Of a stretch of 64,000 bases of DNA, positions 34,231-42,200 are shown piece after piece. The first letter of the stretch is position 1. Every line of letters starts with the position of its first letter. The DNA comes from Pseudomonas gingeri (GTDB lineage Bacteria; Pseudomonadota; Gammaproteobacteria; Pseudomonadales; Pseudomonadaceae), in the NCBI RefSeq assembly GCF_013385635.1, contig NZ_JACAPR010000011.1, positions 62,001 to 126,000 on the forward strand, read 5' to 3'. Below the pieces are notes generated by a model that ran no database searches, was not told where the DNA came from, and worked only from the letters and a program-made list of their open reading frames with translations. The position numbers and the translations under genes were made by a program.

Positions 34231-34330
34231 TGTTCGTATTCCCGTACAGCCCGTGCCGATTGCAACGCATTATCAGCGAAGTGGTCAACCCATATAGTGA
34301 ATGTCACCCCCACTGTACAAGGTCGATGAC

Positions 34331-35194
34331 ATGAGCAACGCCAACCAGGCAGGAACCTTTTCACTCGGTGATCACACCGTCAACCGCATGGGCTATGGCG
34401 CCATGCAGCTCGCCGGCCCACAGGTATTCGGCCCACCCAGGGATCGCGCGGCGGCACTCTCGGTATTGCGTGCCGCTCGGGCGGCAGGGGTCAATCATAT
34501 CGATACCTCGGATTTCTACGGTCCCCATGTCACCAACCAGTTGATACGCGAAGCCCTGTATCCCTATGACGAGGCCATGGTTATCGTCACCAAGGTCGGC
34601 GCCTCAAGGGGGGCAGACGCTTCCTGGAACCCGGCGCACAGTCCCGCCGAGCTGACCCGCGCGGTGCATGACAACTTGCGCAACCTGAATGTCGATGTCC
34701 TGGACGTAGTCAATTATCGCGCCTGGGGGACGATGCACGCCCCTGACGATGCCTCGATCGAAGAAGGTTTCAGCACGTTGGCCGAGTTGCAACGCCAAGG
34801 CCTGATTCGTCATCTCGGCCTGAGCAACGTGTCGGCCGCCCAGGTGAAGCAGGCACAGGACATAGCGCCGGTGGTGTGTGTGCAGAACCACTACAATCTA
34901 ACCCACCGCGCCGACGAAGCCCTCATCGCCGAGCTGGCACGACAGGGCATCGCCTACGTGCCGTTCTTCCCCCTGGGTGGTTTCAACCCGTTGCAATCGG
35001 AGACCCTGTCCGGGGTGGCGCAACGCCTGGATGCCTCGCCTTTGCGTGTGGCACTGGCCTGGCTGCTGCAACGCTCGCCCAATATCCTGCTGATTCCGGG
35101 GACCTCGTCGGTGGCGCACCTGCAGGAAAACCTCAGCGCCAGTGAACTGCTGATTACGCCAGAACTGCTGGTGGAGTTGGATAGGCTGGCGTAG
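34331..35194 (+). CDS. Aldo/keto reductase
   Basis: The ATG at 34331 follows AAGGT and gives 287 residues. The AKR barrel is recognisable: GYGAMQLAGPQVFGPPRDR near residue 20, NHIDTSDFYGP with catalytic Asp and Tyr near residue 55, the catalytic Lys in VIVTKVGA near residue 82, VCVQNHYNL near residue 180 and IPGTSSVAHLQENL near the C-terminus (NADPH site). Substrate unknown. A short fragment of a hydrolase gene is fused directly after its stop codon. Confidence 0.92.
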   Translation: MSNANQAGTFSLGDHTVNRMGYGAMQLAGPQVFGPPRDRAAALSVLRAARAAGVNHIDTSDFYGPHVTNQLIREALYPYDEAMVIVTKVGASRGADASWNPAHSPAELTRAVHDNLRNLNVDVLDVVNYRAWGTMHAPDDASIEEGFSTLAELQRQGLIRHLGLSNVSAAQVKQAQDIAPVVCVQNHYNLTHRADEALIAELARQGIAYVPFFPLGGFNPLQSETLSGVAQRLDASPLRVALAWLLQRSPNILLIPGTSSVAHLQENLSASELLITPELLVELDRLA

Positions 35195-35256
35195 CGCTCG
35201 AGGAAGCACCGACGCGAACCATCAAGGTGGCTCGGGACTTCATTGGTGGCCGTTGA
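35194..35256 (+). pseudogene. Short C-terminal remnant of an alpha/beta hydrolase
   Basis: Directly behind the aldo/keto reductase stop, a frame reads ALEEAPTRTIKVARDFIGGR and ends in TGA at 35254-35256. It aligns with the hydrolase tail at 25327-25383 (EQAPAQIIKAVRDFI), and the two DNA stretches agree over about 36 of 45 bases. Only about 20 codons survive. It was probably left when the rest of a hydrolase gene was lost next to the reductase. Confidence 0.5.
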
Positions 35257-35444
35257 AGGCGAATCGCCGACAACCATGCTCGAATCACAACTGCTTACAT
35301 TGATAGATCCAGGCGGAGAGGCCACGCCGCCGCCTGCTGTGAAGCAATGTTATTCGCCGTAACATATCTACTTTTGAAATAACTTTCGAAACGGCCTATT
35401 TCATCTCCTGGCACTATTGCCCGCTGCCGAGATAGATACGACGA

Positions 35445-36482
35445 ATGAATGATTTTCCAATCAGAAATAAAACCCCTTGTTTGATATTGGTCGGCGCCTT
35501 ATATGCCATCAGTGCCATGCCTTCCCTCGCCCATGCGAAAAACCAACCGGCTTATGGCACTGAACTTGAGGGGTTTACCTACACTTATCCGGTAAAGCAC
35601 TACAGTTTCAGTTCGCAAGGTAAAAGCGTCCGGATGGCTTATGTCGATGTGCCTGCAGCCAAGGGCAGCACAGCAAAAAACCGCACCGTGGTGTTGATGC
35701 ACGGAAAGTTGTTTTGTGCCGATACCTGGAGCGATACCATCAAGACCCTGAGCCGGGAGGGATTTCGTGTCATCGCCCCCGACCAGATAGGCTTCTGTAA
35801 ATCAACCAAACCCGAGGGTTATCAATACAGCTTTCAACAATTGGCCAGTAACACCCACGCGTTACTGCAAAGCCTGGGCGTCACCCGCAGCACGGTAATC
35901 GGCCACTCCATGGGCGGGATGCTGGCTACTCGCTATGCGCTGATGTACCCCGACGCGACAGAACACCTGGCGCTGGTCAATCCACTGGGCCTTGAAGACT
36001 GGAAAGCCCTTGGCGTGCCTTACCTGGGCGTCGATGGTTACTACGCGGAGGAACTCGAAACCTCCGCCCAGGAGCTCAAGGCCTATCAGCAACGGGTACA
36101 TTACAACGGGGAATGGCGGCCAGAGTTTGATCGGTGGGTCGAGATGCAGGCGGGGATGTTCAGCGGACCAGGTCTGCCTCTGATTGCGCATCACGCGGCG
36201 CTGACCTATGACATGATTTTCAATCAGCCAGTATTCTACGAATTCGAGAACTTGAAAGTTCCTGCAACACTGTTTATCGGCCTGACTGACAAGACCGCTA
36301 TTACCCATGGTGCATCGCCGGTGGCCATTGCTCGATTGGCCAACTATGCCGAACTGGGCAAGTCCGTGGCAAAACGTATTCCCCAGTCGACACTGGTGGA
36401 GTTTGATGACCTTGGGCATTCACCGCACTTGCAAGCCCCTCAACGGTTCTACCCGGAATTGCTCAAGGTAATAAACAAGTAA
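35445..36482 (+). CDS. Exported alpha/beta hydrolase
   Basis: A 345-residue protein with an N-terminal hydrophobic signal (LILVGALYAISAMPSLAHA, cleavage near residue 31), so probably periplasmic. The hydrolase core is intact: the HGK oxyanion loop (VVLMHGKLFCADTW near residue 82), APDQIGFCKS, the nucleophile elbow GHSMGG near residue 147, and a late His in DDLGHSPHLQAP. It is followed 37 nt later by an exported RidA-family protein, so the two probably work on the same extracytoplasmic substrate. The gene is slightly less GC-rich than its neighbours. Confidence 0.88.
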   Translation: MNDFPIRNKTPCLILVGALYAISAMPSLAHAKNQPAYGTELEGFTYTYPVKHYSFSSQGKSVRMAYVDVPAAKGSTAKNRTVVLMHGKLFCADTWSDTIKTLSREGFRVIAPDQIGFCKSTKPEGYQYSFQQLASNTHALLQSLGVTRSTVIGHSMGGMLATRYALMYPDATEHLALVNPLGLEDWKALGVPYLGVDGYYAEELETSAQELKAYQQRVHYNGEWRPEFDRWVEMQAGMFSGPGLPLIAHHAALTYDMIFNQPVFYEFENLKVPATLFIGLTDKTAITHGASPVAIARLANYAELGKSVAKRIPQSTLVEFDDLGHSPHLQAPQRFYPELLKVINK

Positions 36483-36519
36483 GTCGAAATAATCTTCTTT
36501 TTTATCCATGGAGTTCAAT

Positions 36520-36966
36520 ATGAAAAAGCCACTGTGGTTGTTGCCTCTTTTCGCCTCGCTGATGGCCTTCGAAGCCGTTGCCCAATCGCAACAAAATGTC
36601 GAAATCCTCGATTTTGGCAACAATGGCAGTTACCCCTTCTCGGATGCCTCCCGCGTGGGCAACCTGCTGTTTCTTTCCGGTGCGCTTGGTATCGTTCCCG
36701 GCCAGCACGAGCTTGTTCCGGGCGGTATTCGCGCAGAAACCAGGCAGGTCATGGAAAACATCAAGGCAGACACCAAAGCCAGTGGCTACCAGATGAACAA
36801 CATTATCAAATGCACGGTGTTCCTGGCCGATATGTCCGAGTGGGCAGCGTTCAATGAGGTCTACGCCACTTACTTCAGCAAACCTTACCCTGCCCGTAGT
36901 GCCGTAGCGGTGCGTGGGTTGGCCGCTGACGCGCGGGTAGAGGTTGAATGCATTGCCGCAAAATAA
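36520..36966 (+). CDS. Exported RidA family protein with the catalytic arginine
   Basis: GGAG at 36510-36513 favours the ATG at 36520 over an in-frame ATG at 36508; 148 residues. A signal peptide ends near AVAQS (residue 22), unusual for the normally cytosolic Rid family. The domain itself is canonical: GNLLFLSGALG, METRQ-like central helix, TVFLADMSEW and PARSAVAVRGL. The last contains the Arg used by RidA for imine/enamine hydrolysis, and the end is RVEVECIA. It forms an operon with the exported hydrolase. Confidence 0.88.
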   Translation: MKKPLWLLPLFASLMAFEAVAQSQQNVEILDFGNNGSYPFSDASRVGNLLFLSGALGIVPGQHELVPGGIRAETRQVMENIKADTKASGYQMNNIIKCTVFLADMSEWAAFNEVYATYFSKPYPARSAVAVRGLAADARVEVECIAAK

Positions 36967-36987
36967 CTCGTCAGACTGCCTGAGCCG

Positions 36988-37899
36988 TCAGTGCGCCTGG
37001 GGCGCAAACGCACACATCGCCTCTTCGACGAAGCAGCGGATTTTCGCCGTGCGCTGGCGGTCGGCGGAATAGATCAGGCTCATCGGCCTGGACGGTCCTT
37101 CATAGTCGGGCAGTACCCGCACCAGGTTGCCCGATTCGAGATCGGCCCGTACCAGGTCCTCGGTCGCGAGGAAAATGCCGAGTCCCTGCACGGCGGCCTT
37201 CAACTGTGCGTGGCCGTTGTTGGCCTGGAAGCGCCCATCCACCCTAACGGCAAAGACTTGCTCATCTCGGGTGAAGGTCCATTCGTTGAAGACCTTCTGG
37301 TTCCAGAACACAAAGCCGATGCACTGGTGCGTGCCCAGGTCTGTCGGGTGTTGCGGGGTGCCCGCCTGTGCCAGGTAGCCTGGCGAGGCGCAGGCGATCA
37401 TCCGGTAACGACGCAGGGGCCGGACGATCAGGCTGGTGCTTTCGCCGACATTCGGTTCACCGATGCGAAAGGCCACTTCCACGCCATTATCCAGCAGGTT
37501 GACCAACTGGTCGGAAAGACGCAGGTCCATTTCGATCCGTGGATAACGGGCCATGAAACCGGTGGCGAAATCCATGAAGGACTGCGCCCCGAACTGGTTG
37601 GGCGCGCTGATCCGCAGTTGCCCATGGGGTTCGCTGGTGGCCTCGAAGGCCAGGGCATCGGCGATGGCGGTTTCTTTCAACACCACCACGCAACGTTCGT
37701 AGTATTGCCGGCCGAGTTCGGTGAGGTGCTGCCGGCGCGTGGTACGGTTGATCAGCGTGGCCTGCAGCCGCTGCTCCAGAGCCTGGACGTAACGCGCCAC
37801 CATCTGCGCGGTCATGCCCAGTTGGGCGGAAGCCGCCGCGAACGAACCGGTGTCGGCGGCTGCCACGAACACTTCCATCGAACGAAAACGATCCAGCAT
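36988..37899 (-). CDS. LysR family transcriptional regulator
   Basis: A 303-residue LysR regulator. Helix-turn-helix: MEVFVAAADTGSFAAASAQL, then TAQMVARYVQALEQRLQATL with a NRTTRRQHLTELG wing, as in the DsdC/CrgA-like branch. The effector domain starts at about residue 92 (GQLRISAPNQFGAQSF). It is divergent from the nitroreductase gene at 37997 across 97 bases, and convergent with the exported RidA gene. The nitroreductase is its probable target. Confidence 0.92.
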   Translation of the reverse strand: MLDRFRSMEVFVAAADTGSFAAASAQLGMTAQMVARYVQALEQRLQATLINRTTRRQHLTELGRQYYERCVVVLKETAIADALAFEATSEPHGQLRISAPNQFGAQSFMDFATGFMARYPRIEMDLRLSDQLVNLLDNGVEVAFRIGEPNVGESTSLIVRPLRRYRMIACASPGYLAQAGTPQHPTDLGTHQCIGFVFWNQKVFNEWTFTRDEQVFAVRVDGRFQANNGHAQLKAAVQGLGIFLATEDLVRADLESGNLVRVLPDYEGPSRPMSLIYSADRQRTAKIRCFVEEAMCAFAPQAH

Positions 37900-37996
37900 T
37901 CGAAACTACCAGTACCTAAAGAAAGCAATAGTAGGTGATTTATCTGAGTCGGTGGTGAAACTAATCTGCGGGCATTCCTTGTTCCGGAGAAAAAAG

Positions 37997-38674
37997 ATGT
38001 CAGAAGTCAGCGTTTTCGAGCACGTCGTGCGTACCCGCCGTGTCACCCGTCAGTTCCTGCCCGATCCCGTTGCCCTGGCCGATATCGAGGCGGTCCTGCG
38101 TGATGCCCGACAGGCGCCGTCGAACTGCAATACCCAGCCCTGGCTGGTGCATATCGTCAGCGGGCGCAAGCGTGAGGAATTGGCGGCAGCGTTGCTGGCG
38201 GCGGAAAGGCAGGAGCAGTTTTCCCCGGATTTCTTCTTCGACATGGCGGCCTTTCCCGGTGTTTATGCCGAACGTGCGCAAGCCAGCGGCAAGGCGCATT
38301 ACGAGACCCGCCAGGTTGCCTGGGACGACAAGGCCGGTCGACGCGAGGCCTCCAGCAGGAACCTCGATTTTTTCGGCGCGCCCCATGTGGCGTTGCTGTT
38401 CATGCCGGTGATCGGCGACAGCGTGCGTACGGCCGGCGACCTCGGCATGTATGGCCAGACGTTCCTGCTGTCCCTGGCGGCTCGCGGATTGGCGGGCGTC
38501 CCGCAGACCTACGTGGCGATGTTCGCGCAGACCCTGCGTTCGGTGCTGAGGATTTCCGACGACTTCAAGCTGCTGTTCGGCATTTCCTTTGGGTATGGTG
38601 ATCCGACTGCCGTGGTCAACGGGCTGGATGTGGGCCGGGCCGATCTGTCACAGAACGTGGTGTTCCATCAGTGA
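37997..38674 (+). CDS. Nitroreductase family protein
   Basis: The ATG at 37997 has GGAG at good spacing; 225 residues. FMN-binding landmarks of the nitroreductase fold are visible: RTRRVTRQF near residue 12, LRDARQAPSNCNTQPWLVHI near residue 38, and the C-terminal LAARGLAGVPQTYVA with GISFGYGD. These enzymes use NAD(P)H and FMN to reduce nitroaromatics, quinones or enones. The substrate is unknown; a LysR gene is divergent. Confidence 0.92.
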   Translation: MSEVSVFEHVVRTRRVTRQFLPDPVALADIEAVLRDARQAPSNCNTQPWLVHIVSGRKREELAAALLAAERQEQFSPDFFFDMAAFPGVYAERAQASGKAHYETRQVAWDDKAGRREASSRNLDFFGAPHVALLFMPVIGDSVRTAGDLGMYGQTFLLSLAARGLAGVPQTYVAMFAQTLRSVLRISDDFKLLFGISFGYGDPTAVVNGLDVGRADLSQNVVFHQ

Positions 38675-38801
38675 GTTACGCTGGAGATTCGGTAGCCTGT
38701 CCGGATGAAGGCCTGAGGTCCTGGCGCCTGTCGACCAAGGCTGGGGTAAGATATCGGCCATTCCAATCACCGCGTCCCCATCAGCAATCGACGGTAACAG
38801 C

Positions 38802-40514
38802 ATGATCGAAGTAACCGAGGTTTCCATTGCGCAATTGCGCGCGGCGCTCGAGTCCGGCCAGACAACGGCGGTCGAGCTGGTCCAGGCCTATCTTGCCCGT
38901 ATCGATGCCTATGACGGCGCCGATACGCCCACCGCCCTCAACGCCGTGGTGGTGCGCAATCCCGCCGCGCTCGAAGAGGCCCGGGCGTCCGATGCCCGTC
39001 GGGCCAGAGGCGAGACCCTGGGGCCGCTCGACGGCATTCCCTATACCGCCAAGGACAGTTACCTGGTCAAGGGCCTGACCGCCGCGTCCGGCAGCCCGGC
39101 CTTCGCCAATCTGGTCGCCTATCGCGATGCCTTCACCATCGAGCGGTTGCGCGCCGCCGGGGCGATCTGCCTGGGCAAGACCAATATGCCGCCCATGGCC
39201 AATGGCGGCATGCAGCGCGGGGTCTATGGCCGGGCGGAAAGCCCGTACAACGCCGACTACCTCACCGCACCCTTTGCCTCCGGTTCGTCGAACGGTGCCG
39301 GGACGGCGACCGCCGCCAGCTTCGCCGCCTTTGGCCTGGCCGAAGAAACCTGGTCGAGCGGTCGCGGGCCGGCCTCGAACAATGGACTGTGTGCCTACAC
39401 CCCATCGCGTGGGGTGATTTCGGTACGCGGCAACTGGCCGCTGACGCCAACCATGGATGTGGTCGTGCCCTATGCCCGGACCATGGCCGACCTGCTCGAA
39501 GTTCTCGATGTGGTGGTGGCAGAAGACAGCGACACCCGTGGCGACCTGTGGCGCCTGCAACCCTGGGTGCCGATCCCGAGCGTGGCCTCGGTACGGCCCG
39601 AATCCTATGGCTCGCTCGCTGTCGGTGCCGAAGCCCTGGCCGGCAAACGCCTGGGCGTGCCGCGCATGTTTATCAACGCCGACCCCGAGGCGGGCACCAG
39701 CGAAGCTCCCGGTATCGGTGGCCCGACCGGGCAGCGGATCAACACCCGTGCCTCGGTGATCGATCTCTGGCAGGCGGCGCGCCAGGCACTCGAAGCGGCT
39801 GGTGCCGAAGTGATCGAAGTCGACTTTCCGCTGGTGTCCAATTGCGAGGGTGATCGCCCCGGCGCGCCGACCGTGTTCAACCGCGGCCTGGTGTCCAAGG
39901 AGTTCCTGCATCATGAATTGTGGGACCTGACCGCCTGGGCCTTCGACGATTTCCTCCAGGCCAACGGCGACCCCAAGCTGAACCGCCTGGTGGATGTCGA
40001 CGGTCCGCTGATTTTCCCCCACGACCCTGGCACCCTGCCCAATCGCGAGGGGGACCTGGCCGCCGGCATGGACGAGTATGTACGGATGGCCGAGCGCGGC
40101 ATCACGCCATGGAACGAGATCAGCACCGTGCCGGACGGCCTGCGCGGTCTGGAAGAGACGCGGCGCATCGACCTGGAAGAGTGGATGGAGCACCTGGGCC
40201 TCGATGCGGTGTTGTTCCCGACAGTGGCGGATGTCGGCCCGGCCAATGCCGATGTCGATCCGGTGTCGGCGGACATCGCCTGGAGCAACGGCATCTGGGT
40301 CGCCAACGGCAACCTGGCGATTCGGCACCTGGGTGTTCCGACCGTCACCGTGCCGATGGGCGTCATGGCGGATATCGGCATGCCGGTCGGCCTGACCTTC
40401 GCCGGCCGTGCCTATGACGATTCGACGCTGCTGCGCCTCGCGTCGGCGTTCGAGTCCACCGGCAACAAGCGCCTGATCCCGCCGCGTACTCCAGCACTGG
40501 CAACCGCCCGCTAG
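38802..40514 (+). CDS. Amidase family protein (amidase signature enzyme)
   Basis: A 570-residue amidase, about 100 longer than the simplest members. The Ser-cisSer-Lys triad can be traced: K84 (YTAKDS), S163 in the GSSNGAG loop and S186 in EETWSSGRGPAS. The segment around the nucleophile is atypical: most relatives have a Gly-Gly-Ser-Ile-Arg core, whereas this one has Trp-Ser-Ser-Gly-Arg. The substrate is therefore hard to predict. No transporter is next to it. A hairpin follows the stop. Confidence 0.85.
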   Translation: MIEVTEVSIAQLRAALESGQTTAVELVQAYLARIDAYDGADTPTALNAVVVRNPAALEEARASDARRARGETLGPLDGIPYTAKDSYLVKGLTAASGSPAFANLVAYRDAFTIERLRAAGAICLGKTNMPPMANGGMQRGVYGRAESPYNADYLTAPFASGSSNGAGTATAASFAAFGLAEETWSSGRGPASNNGLCAYTPSRGVISVRGNWPLTPTMDVVVPYARTMADLLEVLDVVVAEDSDTRGDLWRLQPWVPIPSVASVRPESYGSLAVGAEALAGKRLGVPRMFINADPEAGTSEAPGIGGPTGQRINTRASVIDLWQAARQALEAAGAEVIEVDFPLVSNCEGDRPGAPTVFNRGLVSKEFLHHELWDLTAWAFDDFLQANGDPKLNRLVDVDGPLIFPHDPGTLPNREGDLAAGMDEYVRMAERGITPWNEISTVPDGLRGLEETRRIDLEEWMEHLGLDAVLFPTVADVGPANADVDPVSADIAWSNGIWVANGNLAIRHLGVPTVTVPMGVMADIGMPVGLTFAGRAYDDSTLLRLASAFESTGNKRLIPPRTPALATAR

Positions 40515-40524
40515 TCGCCATGAC

Positions 40525-40553
40525 GGGACTGGAGTCGTTCAGGCTCCGGTCCC
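40525..40553. terminator. Hairpin between the convergent amidase and CLC genes
   Basis: GGGACTGGAG (40525-40534) and CTCCGGTCCC (40544-40553) pair over ten positions with one wobble around a nine-base loop. It sits between two convergent genes and could serve both strands, though no clear T-run is present. Confidence 0.5.
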
Positions 40554-40578
40554 TGTGTCATCGCTTGTCCGTTGCCCC

Positions 40579-41886
40579 TTAAAGTTGGCTTTTGTCGACC
40601 GCTTTGCCTTGCGCCTTGTACTGCTTCACATCGCCCAGCTTCAGGTCCTCGGGGAGGTCGCTGCGACGTTTGCTGTGGCCGACGCGCTGGGCGTTGTAAA
40701 TGCCGGTGTGCCCAGACACCAGGTAGCTGGCGATGCAGGCGATGGCGGCGAATGGTGCGATCTCGGGACCGAACAGTTCCATGGCCATCACGATGGTTGC
40801 CAGCGGGGTGTTGGCGGCACCGGCAAACACCGCGACGAAACCGACTCCGGCAAGCATGGCAAAGGGCAGGTGCAGCAGCGGTGCCAGGGCATTGCCCAGG
40901 GTCGCGCCGATATAGAACAGCGGGGTGACTTCGCCACCCTTGAACCCCGAACCCAGCGATGCCACGGTGAACACCAGCTTGCCGAACCAGTCCCAGGGCG
41001 CGACAGGCGCCTGGAATGACTGATCGATGCCGGCAGTGCCGAGGCCGATGTACTGATGGGCATCCAATACCCAGACGGCGATGGCAATCACGATGCCGCC
41101 CGCCAGGGGCCGCAGCGGCGGGTAGCCGATCAGCCGTTTCATCCAGGCACCGAGGCGGTGAGTGGCGGTAGCGAACAGCAGCCCGGCAAGGCCGAAGACG
41201 ATCCCGGCGAGGACCATCGCCATGACGCTCCAGAATTGCACCGGGACCACTTCGCCAATCGCGTAATGACTGTGCGCTACGCCCCAGGCCAGGCCCACCT
41301 GGTCGGCGACAATGGCCGCGACCATGCAGGGGAACAGCGCGTCATAGCGCATCCGGCCGATGGCGAGCACTTCCAGGCCGAAGAGGGCGCCGGCCAGCGG
41401 TGTACCGAATACCGAGGCGAAGCCCGCGCTGATTCCGGCCATGAGGATGATGCGCCGGTCTTCGCGGCGCAGGCGCAGCAGGTGGGTCAGTTGGTCGGCC
41501 AATGCACCGCCCATTTGCACGGCGGTGCCTTCGCGGCCCACCGAGGCGCCGAACAGATGGGAAATCAGGGTGCCACCCAGGACCAGGGGCACCATGCGCA
41601 GGGGCACGGTTTTCTTCGGGTCGTGGATTTCATCGATCAGCAGGTTGTTGCCCGCATCCACCGGCTTGCCCAGCAGGTGATAGACCAGGCCGACGGTAAA
41701 GCCCGCCAGCGGCAGCAGCCAGATGATCCAGGGATGGGTTTCGCGCCAGTGGGTCGCCTGGTCCAGGGAAAACAGGAAAAACGCCGAAGCGGTGCCGGCC
41801 AGCAGCGCCACGATGCTGGACAACAGCAGCCATTTGCCGAGGTAGGGCACAAGATCGAGTTGTTCGGGTCGGGAGAGTCTTGACAT
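40579..41886 (-). CDS. CLC-F type fluoride/proton antiporter (voltage-gated chloride channel family)
   Basis: A 435-residue CLC transporter with about ten or more membrane helices. Two selectivity motifs differ from chloride CLCs in the way known for the fluoride-specific CLC-F branch: GNNLL at 79-83 in place of GSGIP, and GREGT at 117-121 in place of GREGP. E119 is the gating glutamate. The last pore motif (GGEVTPLFYIG) is recognisable. A fluoride riboswitch in the 5' leader independently supports fluoride export. It protects the cytoplasm by expelling fluoride that enters as HF. Confidence 0.9.
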   Translation of the reverse strand: MSRLSRPEQLDLVPYLGKWLLLSSIVALLAGTASAFFLFSLDQATHWRETHPWIIWLLPLAGFTVGLVYHLLGKPVDAGNNLLIDEIHDPKKTVPLRMVPLVLGGTLISHLFGASVGREGTAVQMGGALADQLTHLLRLRREDRRIILMAGISAGFASVFGTPLAGALFGLEVLAIGRMRYDALFPCMVAAIVADQVGLAWGVAHSHYAIGEVVPVQFWSVMAMVLAGIVFGLAGLLFATATHRLGAWMKRLIGYPPLRPLAGGIVIAIAVWVLDAHQYIGLGTAGIDQSFQAPVAPWDWFGKLVFTVASLGSGFKGGEVTPLFYIGATLGNALAPLLHLPFAMLAGVGFVAVFAGAANTPLATIVMAMELFGPEIAPFAAIACIASYLVSGHTGIYNAQRVGHSKRRSDLPEDLKLGDVKQYKAQGKAVDKSQL

Positions 41887-41925
41887 AAGGTCGGCCGCGT
41901 GGAGCGAGTGGGCCTGACCAGGAGG

Positions 41926-41953
41926 GGGTCTGTACGCGAAGGTCTACAGACCC
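41926..41953 (-). promoter_or_regulatory. Hairpin in the CLC-F leader (possible expression platform)
   Basis: GGGTCTGTA and TACAGACCC form a perfect nine-pair stem with a ten-base loop, between the riboswitch aptamer and the CLC-F start codon. No T-run follows, so if it is the expression platform it may act on translation or work with an alternative fold. Confidence 0.5.
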
Positions 41954-41968
41954 GAGCTGATCAGGTGT

Positions 41969-42025
41969 CTGCAGGCATCATCAGCTGCGCGAATGCAGCG
42001 GTTGATACGGAGGAATGCCATCTCC
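41969..42025 (-). promoter_or_regulatory. Fluoride riboswitch (crcB motif) aptamer
   Basis: Read on the minus strand, the aptamer starts GGAGATGGCATTCCTCC (stem GGAG/CTCC, conserved GATG). It continues with AACCGC and the GCTGC/GCAGC stem, and ends TGATGATGCCTGCAG. The loop GGCAT is perfectly complementary to ATGCC in the 3' part, giving the defining pseudoknot. This matches the crcB/fluoride riboswitch consensus in order and spacing. It lies 82 bases upstream of the CLC-F gene and is expected to switch it on when fluoride binds. Confidence 0.92.
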
Positions 42026-42034
42026 GGAGCGCCC

Positions 42035-42063
42035 ATCATAGCCAGCGCCGGAGGCGCTGTAAA
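42035..42063 (-). promoter_or_regulatory. Sigma-70-like promoter for the riboswitch/CLC-F transcript
   Basis: On the minus strand TTTACA (42063-42058) and TATGAT (42040-42035) are separated by exactly 17 bases. This places the transcription start near 42028, just upstream of the aptamer. Confidence 0.7.
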
Positions 42064-42096
42064 ATCTTGTTACGAAAATCTTGGGTGCGCCACAGC

Positions 42097-42130
42097 CCTT
42101 ATGAGAGCCGGCTGGCCGGCTCTCATAAGG
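42097..42130. terminator. Long perfect hairpin downstream of the chemoreceptor gene
   Basis: CCTTATGAGAGCCGG (42097-42111) and CCGGCTCTCATAAGG (42116-42130) form a perfect 15-pair stem with a four-base loop. It lies 71 bases past the chemoreceptor stop and before the CLC-F promoter. No T-run follows, but the stem is strong enough to insulate the two transcripts. Confidence 0.65.
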
Positions 42131-42200
42131 TGTGTATTTCAGTCCCGAAAGGTCTGCGAACGGCTGGGTGGATTACCCGGCCACTCCCGTCGTCATGACA

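Noticed and set aside
38781-40328. A 515-codon open frame opposite the amidase gene
   Set aside because: Antisense to a complete amidase-signature enzyme; Gly/His/Arg-rich with no recognisable domain.
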